This document shows positions 45,151-56,876 of a stretch of 64,000 bases of DNA, in pieces. A program made the position numbers and the translations under genes. The DNA lies in the NCBI RefSeq assembly GCF_042477335.2, contig NC_091248.1, forward strand, positions 121,976,501-122,040,500, given 5' to 3'. Source of the stretch: Ovis canadensis. Taxonomy: Eukaryota > Chordata > Mammalia > Artiodactyla > Bovidae. Position 1 is the stretch's first letter. Each line of letters opens with the position of its first letter. The notes under the pieces were generated by a model. The model did not search any database. It was not told the DNA's origin and saw only the letters and a list, made by a program, of their open reading frames with translations.

Positions 45151-46200
45151 GATTGTAGCATGTCAGACAAACACCAGGTAGAGCACATCTGTACAGGCTT
45201 CAGAAAAAAAAAAAAAGGGCAAACCTCTTTAACTGAGAAAGTACATAAACCGATTCAGAGAAGCTGCATCCACAGTCAAGGCTAGGAGATCCCCAGAATC
45301 TCTAGGAGAGCTTATTGCTGAAGACCTTCCCCTTCTCAAAGTCAGTCAATTGATTGCAAGAAGTAGCTGTTTTTCTAAATGCCCACATCTCAGCTAAAGT
45401 TCACAAGATATACAGTGAAACAGGGAAATCATGGACCAATTAAAGGAGCAAACTAAATCTCAAGAAACTATCCCTAAGGAAATGTAGATATGAGTCACCT
45501 GGCGAAAATCCAGGATCATCATTTTAACCATATTGAATAATCTATAAAACATATAGACAACAAATAAAATGATATATGAACAAATGAAAATATCACAAAG
45601 AGATAAAAACTATAAGAAAAACCAAACATAAATTCTGGGACTGAGTTGAAAAATTGATTAAAGGGGTTCAAGCGAGAAATTAGGAACTGGTTGGAGACTG
45701 ATGAAAATAAGTCACAGCATGCCAAAAATGTGTGGCTACAAAAGCAGTACTGCGAAGTAAGCTTTCAGTAGCATGTGCTCATGCATTTATAAAGAGAGAA
45801 GATTGAAAACCAACACCCTCACTTTACATCTGAACCAGAAATAGAAGAAAAACCAACCCCAATATGGCAGAAATAAGAAAGTAATAAATACTGGAATGTA
45901 GATAAGCAAAATAGAAAACAGCCAACTGGTAGAAAAAAGAAGTCAATGAAACTAAGAAATAGTATCCCAAGAAACTCAAAATGTTGGCAAACCCTTATCT
46001 AAACTGAAAGAAAAAGAGATATATGTAGGATATTCAGATACCTAGAAACATGAAGTAGAATAATGGTTACAAGTGACTAGGAAACAAGAATGAGAAGTTA
46101 TTTAATTGGTACAGAGTCTCAGTTTGAGGTGGGAAAGTTCTGAAGATGGATATTGATGATGGCGTCACACAGTGTTATTGACAATGTCACTGAAGTGTTC
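45151..46200 (+). mobile_element. Old L1 LINE fragments, sense
   Basis: A-rich + strand sequence resembling L1 upstream and ORF1/ORF2 pieces, followed at 46050-46200 by a typical L1 3' UTR tract ('ggttacaagtgactaggaaa', 'gtgttattgacaatgtcact'). No open frame of note. Confidence 0.5.
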
Positions 46201-47319
46201 ATTTAAAATTTTTAGAAGACAAGTTCAAGACAGCAGAGTTGTAAGACCCTGAGTGTATCTCTCATGAATATATCAAAGCTAAAACTACATATGAAGGAGC
46301 TCTCTTTGAGAACTAAAGTAGAACAACTTTTATACAACCGTGAATACAAAAAAATAATAATAATTCCACACCAAACATGTAGGAGAGGAAGAGAAACAGT
46401 CTAGTTGGGACCCACACACCCATTGAGCATCCTGGAAGGAGAGGAGGTTATCCCAAGATGGGCATATTCTCCAAGGAACAAGGAGTTCAAGCACCATGTT
46501 GGGCACCCCAGCCCTGGCGCCCTGCACTAACAAGATAAAATGCTTTTGCTGGTTTTGAAACCAGTGAGGCTTATAACTGAGAGAGCCCAGGGGCTGTTGG
46601 AAATCTAAATTTCCCTGTTAAAGGGTGTACTCATGGACTTGCTTCCTCCCAGGTCCTGTGCAGAAACAGCAAGATGAAAAGTGCCTGGTGCTATGGCCAG
46701 CTTGCCAAGACCACTCCAGTGGGCCCCACCCCCAGTCTTCCTGGACTGTAGCTCTAGCCTCTCTGGCTCTGGCCACATATCCCACTAAGGCAGTGGCCAC
46801 CAATACCCCTGCCCCCAGGAGAAGCAGCAGCTCTCCTCAGGCTCCAGCCCCAGCCACTCCCTCTTTGGTCACACTCCCGGTCAAGGTAGTGGCCACGAGC
46901 ACGGCCTGGGGGCTCTCATCAGGTAATGGCTCCAGTCTCTCTGGCTCCAGCTCTGCACCCACCAAAATGGTTACTTCAGTGTGATCCAGGAGAAGCCTCA
47001 GCCCACAACTAATCCTAGGTCTAGTCCCCAGCAGCAGCTCATGGCTCACTGAAGCAAGACCTCACAGTGTGCCCTCAAAAGGGCCTCAGCCTACGTCAGA
47101 CTCTAGCTCTAGCCCCACCCAGCCCTGGCTCCAGTTCTGACCCCTGTAAGTGGAGGCCCCAACAGGCCCTGAAAAAAGCCTCAGCACAGACTTGTGTCAG
47201 TTCCAGATCTTGCCCAAAGGCACTGGGCACATGTAGACTACATAAGGAGTCTCCCACACAAGACATGCCTTTAAGACTGAGATAGGAAATGATTCTGCCT
47301 AATTTGAAAGACAAAGTCA

Positions 47320-48180
47320 AACAAAATGAGTAGACAAAGGAATATGTCCCAGATGAGAGAACAAGATGAAAAACCAAAGGAAACCTGGATGACATAGAGA
47401 TAAATACTTACCCCGAAAAAGAATTCAAACCCTGGTTATAAAAATGGTCATTGAGCTCAGGAATAGAATAGAGGAACACTGTGAGAACTTTAAGAAAAAT
47501 GAAAAAGAATAATATAAGAAATACAAATCAGAGCTGAAGAACACAAGGTCTGAAATCAAAAATACACTAGAAGGAATCAACAGCACATTAGTAAATGGAT
47601 GCATAAGTGATCTGCAAGGTTGATATCAAAATCACTCAACCAGAACAAAAACAAAGATAATTAAATCAGGATAGTTTAAGGGACCTGCGAAACAACAATA
47701 ACTGTATTAACATTTTCATTATAGGAATACCAGAAGGTGAAGAGAGAGAGGGGTAGAAAATGTACTTGAAGATATAATGGCTGAAAAATTCCCTAACCTA
47801 AAGGAACTAGATATACAGGTCCGGGTAACACAGAGCAATACCCACTGAGACATATCAATATTAAAATAGCAAAACTTAAAGATCTCCCAGGCAACAAGAG
47901 AAAACCAAAGAGTCACATGTAAAGAAACCTCCATAAGGCTATCAGTTGATTTTTCAGCAGAATATTTGTAGGCCAGAAGGGACTGGCATTATATAAAGTG
48001 CTGAATAAAAGCCCTATGACCAAGGATACTCTACCCAGCAAGGTTATCATTGATTTGAAGAAGAGTTTCCTAGGCAAACAAAAACTGAGTTCCTCACTAC
48101 TGGACCAACCTTATAAGAAATGTTAAATGGCCCTCAAGTAAAAACTAAAGACCATAACAAGAAATAAGAAAATACGTGTA
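47320..48180 (+). pseudogene. L1 ORF1 remnant
   Basis: Order of words follows L1 ORF1. There is a coiled-coil-like Lys/Glu-rich part (47400-47660), then the RRM-region tract around 'ggaataccagaaggtgaaga' (47725), and the C-terminal domain tract 'ctacccagcaaggttatcat' (48031). Stops occur in every frame. Confidence 0.7.
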
Positions 48181-48543
48181 TGAAAAATCTCCCTGATAGA
48201 GGTAAATTAAAGACAGTGTATCAACCACTCAAATAAGATGGTATAAAGCTTGAAAGACAAAAGTTATAAAATCAACTATAATTAAAATAATCAGTTAAGG
48301 GATGTGAAAACACATGTAAAATATGATACCAAAAGACAAAACTTGTGGGAAAGGGAGTAAATATGTAGAGCCTTTAAAATGTTTAAACTTGAACAGCTAT
48401 CAATATAAATATTGAAATATATTGTATATAAACACATACATATATATGTAAAACTATAAACATATATATAGAGAAGTGAAAATACCTTTAAAAAAATAAC
48501 AGAAAATGAGTAACAAAATAGCAGTAGTTATATACTTCAAATG

Positions 48544-48736
48544 GGCTTCCCAGGTGGCTCAGCTGGTAAAGAATCCGCCTGCAATGTGGAAGACCTGGAT
48601 TCGATATCTGGGTTGGGAAGATCCTCTAGAGAAGGGAATGGTTACCCACTCCAGTATTCTGGCCTGGAGAATTCCATGGACTCTATAGTCTATGGGGTCA
48701 CAAAGAGTCAGACACGACTGTGTGACTTTCACTTTC
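48544..48736 (+). mobile_element. Bov-tA SINE in L1 ORF2
   Basis: Head 'ggcttcccaggtggctcagc', tail 'gactttcactttc'. Flanked by ATATACT (48530-48536 and 48737-48743). It interrupts the L1 endonuclease region. Confidence 0.88.
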
Positions 48737-49410
48737 ATATACTCATCAATAATCACTTTAACTGTAAATGGACTAAATGCTCCAGTGAAAGGACATAGGA
48801 TGGCTCAATGGGTTGAAAAGCAGAAAACAAGCGAAAAAAAAAAGAGACAAGAAAACCACCAACAGCAAAAATAATTAAATAAACAAAACACCAATCTATA
48901 TGCTACTTACAAGACATCCGGAATGGAACTAAACACACACAAGGACTGAAAACAAAGAGATATCCCATGCAAATGGAAATGAAAAGAAAGCTGGGGTAGC
49001 AACACTCATATCAAACAAACTAGACTTTTTAAAACATCTATAATGAAAGACATTAAGAAGACAGAAATCATTTCAAACATGTTTCCTGACTACACAGTAT
49101 TAAACTAGAAATAAATTATAGGAAGAACACTGGAAAAAATACAAATGTAAGGAGACTAGACAACATGCTACTAAAAAGGATGCTACCAAAGAATCAACTT
49201 GAAAAAAAAAAAGAAATTTATAAAATATGAAAAGAGAAACACGGCTTTTCAAAAATCTATGGAACACAGCAAAAGCAGTTAAAGATTACAGGGCTATGTT
49301 AAGAAACAAAAATCCCAAGCAATCTTAACTTACAGCTAAAGGAGTTAGAAAAAGAATGATAGACGTCCCTGGTGGCTCAGTCATAAAGAATCCACCTGTA
49401 ATGCAGCAGT

Positions 49411-49613
49411 GAAGAAAGTGAAAGTGAAAGTTGCTCAATTGTGTCTGACTCGTTGTGACCCCTGGACTGTAGAGTCCATGGAATTCTCCAGGCCAGAATA
49501 CTGGAGTGGCTATTCTTTCCCTTCTCCAGGGCATCTTCCAAACCCAGAGATTGTACCCAGGTCTCCCCCATTGGAGGTGGATTCTTTACCAGGTGAGCTA
49601 CAAGGGAAGCCTT
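49411..49613 (-). mobile_element. Bov-tA SINE nested within another SINE
   Basis: Reverse-oriented copy from 'gaaagtgaaagtgaaagttg' to 'gctacaagggaagcc'. It directly abuts BovB RT sequence on its right. Confidence 0.85.
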
Positions 49614-50511
49614 GTGCTTCTGCTTTATTGACTACACCAAAGCCTTTGACTGGGTGGATCACAATAAACTGCAAAGATGCACCACAAGCTGGAATCAAGA
49701 TGGCTAGGAGAAATATCCATAATCTCAGATATGCAGATGACACCACCATTATGAAAGAAAGCAAAGAAGAACTAAAGAACCTCTGTCTGGATGAAAGTGA
49801 AAGAGGAGAGTGAAAAAAGCTGGCTTAAATCTAACATTCAGAAAACTAAGATCATGGCATCTGGTTCCATCACATTATGGTAAAAAGATGAGGAAACAAT
49901 GGAAACAGTGAGAGACTTCATTTTGAGGGTTCCAAAATCACTGCAGATGGGTACTGCAGCCATGAAATTAAAAGATGCTTCCTCCTTGGCAGAAAAGCCA
50001 TAACCAACCTAGATAGCATATTAAAAAGCAGAGACATTCCTTTGCCAACAAAGCCCATCTACTCAAAGCTATGGTTGTTCCAGTAGTCATGTATGGATGT
50101 GAGAGTTGGACTGTGAAGAAGGCTGAGCACCGAAGAATTGATGCTTTTGAACTGTGGTGTTGGAGAAGGCTCTTGAGAGTCCCTTGGACTGCAAGGAGAC
50201 CCAACGAGTGCATCCTAAGGGAAACCAGTCCTGAATATTCTCTGGAAGGACTGATGCTGAGGCTGAAGCTCCAATACTTTGGCCACCTCATGTGAGGAAC
50301 TGAGTCATTGGAAATACCCTGATTCTGGGAAAGATTGAAGGCGAGAGGAGAAGGGGACGACAGAGGATGAGATGGTTGGATGGCATCACTGACTCGATGG
50401 ACGTGAGTTTGCGTAAGCTCCAGGAGTTCGTGATTGATAGGGAAGCCTTGCGAGCTGCAGTCCATAGGGTCGCAAAAAGTGGGACAGGACTGAGCAACTG
50501 AACTGAATGCA
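49614..50511 (+). mobile_element. BovB LINE with internal deletion
   Basis: Sense BovB from RT motif A (phrase YTKAFDWVDHNKL at 49630-49670) to its 3' tail ('gagcaactgaactga', ending about 50508). At about 49675 the sequence jumps from motif A to the 'cacaagctggaatcaagatg' region just before the catalytic YADD box (49730), so some 250-300 bases of the RT are missing. The C-terminal part reads VVMYGCESWTVKKAEH (50080-50130). Confidence 0.85.
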
Positions 50512-51194
50512 CGAATCGCTGGTTCGATCCCTAGGTTGAGAAGATCCCCTGGAGAAGGAAATGGCAACTCACTCCAGTATTCTTGCCAGAGAATTCCATG
50601 AACAGAGGAGCGTGACTGTCCATGAGGTCACAAAGGTGTTGGACACAACTTCACAACTAAACAGCAAAAATCTTCAAAGTTAGTGGAAGGAAATAATAAA
50701 GACCAGAGTGGAAATTAATGACATGGTGACCTAATAAATGAGTAAATAAAAGAGATCAATGAAATTAAAAGCTGGTTCTTTGAAAACATAAACTCAATAG
50801 ACCTTTAGCCAGATTCATCATGAAAAAAAGAGGGCTTAAATGAATAAAATCAGAAATTAAAGAGAAGTTCCAACAGATATCACTGAAAAGCAAATAACTA
50901 TAAGGGGATACTACAAACCGTTATCAGCCAACAAAGTGGGTAATCTACAAGAATTGAAAATTGCCAGAAATAGATAGCTTTCCAGGCCTAAATCTGGAAG
51001 AAATAGAATGCCTTCATAGGTCAATTGCTACTAATGATGTTAAATGAGTAATAAAATCTCCCAACAAACAGAAGTCTGGGACCAAAGGGCTTTACAGACA
51101 AATTCTACTAAATATTTAAAGAAGAGTTAGTACCTCTAGGTATTCCAAAAAATTGAAAAGTAGGAAACTTTTCAAATTTCAAAAAGTTGAAAAG

Positions 51195-51480
51195 GGCTTC
51201 CCCAAAAGCTCAGTTGATAAAGAACCCACCTGCAGTGCAGGAGACCCCAGTTTGATTCCTAGTTCAGGAAGGTCCCCTGGAGAAGGGATAGGCAACCCAC
51301 TCCAGGATTCTTGGGCTTCCCTTGTCGCTCAGCTGGTAAAGAATCTGCCTGCAATGCAGGAGGCCTGGGGAAGATGTTGGGAAGATCCCCCAGGGAAGGG
51401 AAAAGCTACCCACTCCAGTACTCTGGCCTGGAGAATTCCATGGAGTCACAACGAGTCAGACACAACTGAGCGACTTTCAC
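51195..51480 (+). mobile_element. Tandem Bov-tA SINE pair
   Basis: The first head and tRNA region (51195-51312, ending 'ccaggattctt') are followed at once by a second complete unit (51313-51480, from 'gggcttcccttgtcgctcag' to 'gagcgactttcactt'). This is a recurrent dimer form of ruminant tRNA-SINEs. A related L1 tract occurs on both sides (51129-51172 and 51484-51530). Confidence 0.82.
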
Positions 51481-51859
51481 TTAATACCCATCCTTCTCCA
51501 GCTATTCCCAAAAATTGAAAAGGAGGAAACACTTTCTAATTCATTCTACCAGGTCAGCAATACCCTGATACCAACCCCATATAAAAATACTTCAAAAAAA
51601 TAAAATAAAAATTACAAACCCTTATCCATGATTAATATAGATGAAAATCCTCAACTAAATATTAGCAAGCTGAATTCAATAATACACAAAAATTCATACA
51701 TCATGATCAAGTGAGATTTATTTCAGGGATGCAAGGAGGGTGCAGTATCTACAAATATGTCAACATGAGACACCACATTAACAAATGAGGTGTCATTTTG
51801 TTAATGACATGAGATGACATGGTCATCTCAATAGATGCAAAAAAGCACATAACAAAATT

Positions 51860-52660
51860 CAACATCCGTTCATGATAAGAACTCTAAGCAAGATTGATAT
51901 AGAGGGAATATACCTCAACAAAATAGAGGCCATTTATAACAAACGCCTGGTGAACATCACACTCAGTGAAATGAAATCTTCTCCTCTAATATCAGGAACA
52001 AGACAAAAATGCCTACTCTCACCATGTCTGATTAACATAGTACTGGAAGACTTACACTCCACAATTGAAAAAGGTATAAAATGCATGTAAATTGGAAGGA
52101 AGTAAAACTATTGCTGTTTCAGATGATGTGATGATGTATACAACTCTGAAGACTCCACCAAAAAAATATTAGAAATAATAAATGAATTTAATAAAGCTTC
52201 AGGATAAAATATTAATACACACTAATTTGTTAAATTTCTGTACACTAATAATGAGCTATCAGAAATAGAAATCAAGAAAAAAATCCCATTTACAATTGCA
52301 TCAAAAAGAATAAAATACCTAGGAATAAATTTAACCAGGAAGGGGAAAGATTTGTACTCCAAAAACTATGAACATTAGTGAAAGAAACTCAAGATGATAG
52401 AAATAAATTGAAAGATACCCCATATTCATGGATTAAAAGAATTAATATTATTAAAATGCCCATATTATCCAAAGCAGTCTATAGATGCAATGCAGTTCTT
52501 CAAACAACATGGTATTTTTCATGGAACTACAACAAATTATTCAAAATTAGTATGGAGCCACAAAAGATCCTCAAAGAGTCAAACCAGCCTTCGGAAAGAA
52601 AAGCAAAGCTGGAGATAATCACATTTCTGTCTTCAGATTATACTACAAAGTTATGACAAT
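51860..52660 (+). pseudogene. L1 ORF2 reverse transcriptase remnant
   Basis: Broken frames at 51872-52090 and 52378-52656 carry RT-region phrases such as QKCLLSPCLINIVLEDL, the motif B region, and PYSWIKRINIIKMPILSKAVYRCNA, downstream of the catalytic box. The catalytic segment near 52110-52135 has lost its frame. Dead copy. Confidence 0.8.
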
Positions 52661-53279
52661 CAAAACAGTAAGGTACTAGCACAAAAACAAACACACAGAT
52701 CAATGGAACAGAATAGAGAACCCAAATATAAACCTGCACGCATATGGCCAATTTATGACCAATGAAGCAATAATGTAAAGAATATCGATCTTTTCAATAA
52801 GCAGTTTGGAGAAACTGTACACTTATATGCAAAAGAATTAAGCTGGACTACTTTCTCATGCCATATGCAAAAATAAATTCAACATGGTTTAAAGACTTAA
52901 ATGTAAAACCAGAAACCATAGAAGTCATAGAAGAAAATGTAGGCAGTAAGCATTTTGAAATAAGTCTTAATATTATTTTTTGAATCTGTCTCCTCAGGCA
53001 AATAAAGCAAAAGTAAAAACAGATAAACGGGACCCAGTCACAATAAAGAACTTTTACAGAGCAAAGGAAAGCATCACCAACTAAAGAGCAGTTTATTGAA
53101 TGGGAGGAAATCTTGGCAAAAAATATTTCAGATAAAAGGTTAATATCCAAAACATATAAAGAAGTCACAGAACTCAATATAAGAAGTAAACAATATGATT
53201 AAAATATGAGCAGAGGACCTCGATTCTAGTTTTTTTCCAAAGAAAACATACTGATGACCAACAGACGTATAAAAAGATA

Positions 53280-53623
53280 TTCTGACACAGATGTATAGAA
53301 CAGACTTTTGGACTCTGAGGGAGAGGGAGAAGGTGGGATGATTTGGTAGAATGGCATTGAAACATGTATACTATCATGTAAGAAACAAATCACCAGTCTA
53401 TGTTCGATGCAGGATACAGGATGCTTGGGGCTGGTGCACGGGGATGATCTGGAGAGATATTATGGGATGGGAGGTGGGAGGGGGGTTCAGGATTGGGAAC
53501 TCATGTACACCCGTGGCGGATTCATGTCAATGTATGGCAAAACCAATACAGTCTTGGAAAGTAAACTAAAGTAAAAATTAAAATGAAAAAAGACAACAAC
53601 AACAAAAAACAAATGAACAAGCA
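53280..53623 (+). mobile_element. Ruminant L1 3' end inserted in older L1
   Basis: A 344-bp 5'-truncated copy of the ruminant L1 3' UTR (marker words 'ggatgcttggggctggtgca' and 'catgtacacccgtggcggat') with an A-rich tail. Flanked by AAAAAGATA (53271-53279 and 53624-53632). The host L1 ORF2 end resumes right after. Confidence 0.88.
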
Positions 53624-54225
53624 AAAAAGATACTCCACATTACTAATCATCAGGAAAATGTAAAACAAAACCACAATGGGGTATCACCTCACAACTGTCA
53701 GAGTGACTCATCAAAAAGATAAAAGTAACAGGTGTTGGGGAGGATCTGAAGAAAAGGGAACCCTGGTGCAGTGTTTGTGGGAATGTAAATTAGTGCAGGC
53801 ACCATGGTAAACAGTATGGAGTTTCTTCACATAATTAAAAATAGAACTACCACGCAGTTCAGCAGTTCCACTGCTGGATAGTTACCCAAAGAAAAGGAAA
53901 ACGTTAATTCAAAAAAATACTTGCACCCAAATGCTTATAGTAGCATAGTAGATACAATAGATATGAGATGAAAACAATGCTCATTGACAGATGAACAGAT
54001 AAAGAAGATACACTGTGCATATGTACAATGGAATATTTCTCAGGATTAGAAAATGAAATTTTGCCATTTGCAGCAATTTGAATAAAACACAGAGATTATT
54101 ATCATTAGTGAATAAGTCAGAAAGACATCTTACATGACATCTTAGATGTCACTTCCATCTAAAAAAAAAAAAATGAAGCAAATGTGTAGAACGAAACAGA
54201 AGCAGACTCACAGACACAGGCTTCG

Positions 54226-55028
54226 AGTAGAACCAGGTGTAAGGCAGGGCTTCCCTTCTGCTTGGCCACTGTCATCACCCTGTCAGGGACAAGGTCAAGT
54301 TCCACACTGCTGGCACAGAAGCCCTGGGGGAGCTGATTCAATTCACTTTGGGTGTGTGCTCTTCCTGTACCCAACAACTCCTTGCCCCAGAGGAGAGCAG
54401 TGCTGGAGCAAGAGGGGCTGGCGGGGGTATTGCACGAGGGTCCTGACACAGACCATTACAGTCTAATCACCATCAGAAATCCAAATTGTCTCTGATGGAT
54501 GACCCGTGCAATCGTCCTTGGTCTTGGCAACACTCACTTTGGTGCTGGAGTGTTTGCTTGGCTCAGGCTGGGCCAGACACCTCCCTGGTCTCAGGAACCA
54601 GTCACATCACTCATTTGGTTTTAACCTGTCATTTCTGCCCTGCTTCGGGAGCAAGGAAGTGTTCACTCTCCCTGCAAGCAGAGTTCAGTCGTCCCCTGGG
54701 GCATCAAACACCCAAGGGGGCCTGTCTTCACTTTGTCAGACCCCAGAGCCCAATATGTGGTTCTAATAGCTCACTCACAAGGGAGGGTCTCCACTAAAGT
54801 AATTCACCATTTCCTCTGAGTTCCCTCCCAAGTGTGTAGGTCCTGATATTGCTTCTCTGCACTTCCTGTCTGCTTTTGTATGGATCTTTTTGCAGCTTTG
54901 GTGGAACAGGAGTCTTTCTGCTAATCTCTAGTTAGTTTTTACTGAGAGTTGTTCCACATTAAGATGTATTTTTGATGTGTTTGTGGGAGGAGGTAAGTTC
55001 TCTGTCCTCTTACTCTACCATCTTGATT
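54226..55028 (-). mobile_element. L1 5' UTR, antisense
   Basis: GC-richer sequence whose reverse complement begins 'caagatggtagagtaagag' at about 55028, the usual start of a ruminant-type L1 5' UTR, and continues leftward to 54226. There it meets the 3' UTR of the sense L1. ORF1 is absent, so only the 5' end of this copy is present. The small frames on both strands here (54146-54797) are not genes. Confidence 0.7.
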
Positions 55029-55438
55029 TGAGTTCAAATAGATTCTAGTTCACCTTTAAGTTCAGTTCAATTCAGTCGCTCATTCGTGTCCGACTCCTTG
55101 CAACACCATGAATCGAAGCACACCAGGCCTCCCTGTCCATCACGATCTCCGGGAGATCACTCAACTCACATCCATCGAGTCAGTGATGCATCGAGCCATC
55201 TTATCCTCAGTCGTCCCCTTCTCCTCCTGCCCCAAATCCCTCCTAGCATCAGAGTCTTTTCCAATGAGTCAACTCTTCGCATGAGGTGGCCAAAGTACTG
55301 GAGCTTCAGCTTTAGCATCATTCCTTCCAAAGAAATCCCAGGGCTAGTCTCCTTCAGAATGGACTGGTTGGATCTCCTGGCAGTCCAAGGGACCCTCAAG
55401 AGTCTTCTCCAACACCACAGCTCAAAAGCATCAATTCT

Positions 55439-56308
55439 TCAGTGCTCAGCCTTTTTCACAGTCCAATTCTCACATCCATACATGACCACTGGAAAAACCA
55501 TAGCCTTCACTAGATGGACCTTAGTCGGCAAAGTAATGTCTCTGCTTTTGAATATACTATCTAGGTTGGTCATAACTTTTCTTCCAAGGAGTAACTGTCT
55601 TTTAATTTCATGGCTGCAGTCACCATCTGCAGTGATTTTGGAGTCCCCCAAAATAAAGTCTGACACTGTTTCCACTGTTTCCCCATCTATTTCCCATGAG
55701 GTGATGGGACCAGATGCCATGATCTTCATTTTCTGAATGTTGAGCTTTAAGCCAACTTTTTCACTCTCCTCTTTCACTTTCATCAAGAGGCTTTTTAGTT
55801 CCTCTTCACTTTCTGCCATAAGGGTGGTGTCATCTGCATATTTGAGGTCATTGATATTTCTCCCATCAATCTTGATTCCAGCTTGTGTTTCTTCCAGTTC
55901 AGCGTTTCTCATGATGTACTCTGCATATAAGTTAAATAAGCAGGTTAACAATATACTGCCTTGACATACTCCTTTTCCTATTTGGAACCAGTCTGTTGTT
56001 CCATGTCCAGTTCTAACTGTTGCTTCCTGACCTGCATACAGATGTCTCAAGAGGCAGGTCAGGTGGTCTGGTATTCCCATCTCTTTCAGAATCTTCCACA
56101 GTTTATTATGATCCACACAGTCAAAAGCTTTGGCATAGTCAATAAAGCAGAAATAGATGTTTTTCTGGAACTCTCTTGCTTTTTGGATGATCCAGCGGAT
56201 GTTGACAATTTGATCTCTGGTTCCTCTGCCTTTTCTAAAACCAGCTTGAACATCAAGAAGTTCACAGTTCACGTATTGCTGAAGCCTGGCTTGGAGAATT
56301 TTGAGCAT
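55439..56308 (-). pseudogene. BovB reverse transcriptase, 289-codon open remnant
   Basis: Palm and thumb of an RTE-clade RT. Seen: AGFRKGRGTRDQI at 22-34; motif A FIDYAKAFD at 55-63; motif B region changed to KGVCQGSILLT (about 112-122, normally a GVRQGCILSP-like stretch); catalytic YADD intact at 157-160; C-terminal VVMYGCENWTVKKAEH. The upstream part of the ORF is lost to frame breaks between 56308 and 56877, and the motif B changes alone would probably inactivate it. It polymerises cDNA on nicked target DNA in active BovB. Confidence 0.9.
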
Positions 56309-56876
56309 TACTTCACTAGCGTGTGAGATGAGTGCAATTGTGGAGTAGTTTGAGCATTCTTTGGCATTGCCTTTCTTTGAGATTGGAATGAAAACTGACC
56401 TCTTTCAGTCCTGTGGCCACTGCTGAATTTTCCAAATTTGCTGGCACATTGAGTGCAGCACTTTCAAAGCATCATCTTTCAGGATTTGAATAGCTCAACT
56501 GGAATTCCATCACCTCCACTTTGTTCATAGTGATGCTTTCTAAGGCCCACTTGACTTCACATTCCATGATGTCTGGCTCTAGATTAGTGATCACACCATC
56601 ATGATTATCTTGGTTGTCAAGCTCTTTTTTGTACAGTTCTTCTGTGTATTCTTGCCACCTCTTCTTAATATCATCTGCTTCTGTTAGGTCTATACCATGC
56701 CCATCTTTGCATGAAATGTTCCCTTGGTATCTCTAATTTTCTTAAAGAGATCTCTAGTCTTTCCCATTCTGTTGTTTTCCTCTATTTCTTTGCACTGATT
56801 GCTGAGAAAACCTTTCTTATCTCTTGCTATTCTTTGGAACTCTGCATTCAGATGCTTATATCTTTCCTTTTCTCCT

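Larger units (their letters stand above)
49362..50656 (+). mobile_element. Bov-tA SINE split by nested insertions
   Basis: The 5' part (49362-49410, 'gtccctggtggctcagtcat' to 'gtaatgcag') and the 3' part (50512-50656, 'aatgcacgaatcgctggttc' to the end of the tail) together make one sense Bov-tA. Between them lie an antisense Bov-tA and a sense BovB. The short word 'aatgca' at both edges could be the target duplication. Confidence 0.75.
46215..54225 (+). mobile_element. Long L1 LINE, sense, with nested insertions
   Basis: Near full-length L1 in sense orientation: GC-richer 5' UTR (46215-47250), ORF1 remnant (about 47320-48180), ORF2 endonuclease start (48740-49080), RT region (50660-52660), C-terminus and 3' UTR (52660-54225). 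Insertions: Bov-tA at 48544-48736, a nested SINE/BovB stack at 49362-50656, a SINE dimer at 51195-51480 and a younger L1 end at 53280-53623. All frames are broken. Confidence 0.8.

Noticed and set aside
46618-47395. Pro/Ala/Ser-rich open frames on both strands
   Set aside because: They fall in the GC-richer 5' UTR of the sense L1; no conserved domain and overlapping frames on both strands.
54146-54797. Overlapping frames of about 90-106 codons
   Set aside because: They lie in an antisense L1 5' UTR, with no motif and no conserved start context.
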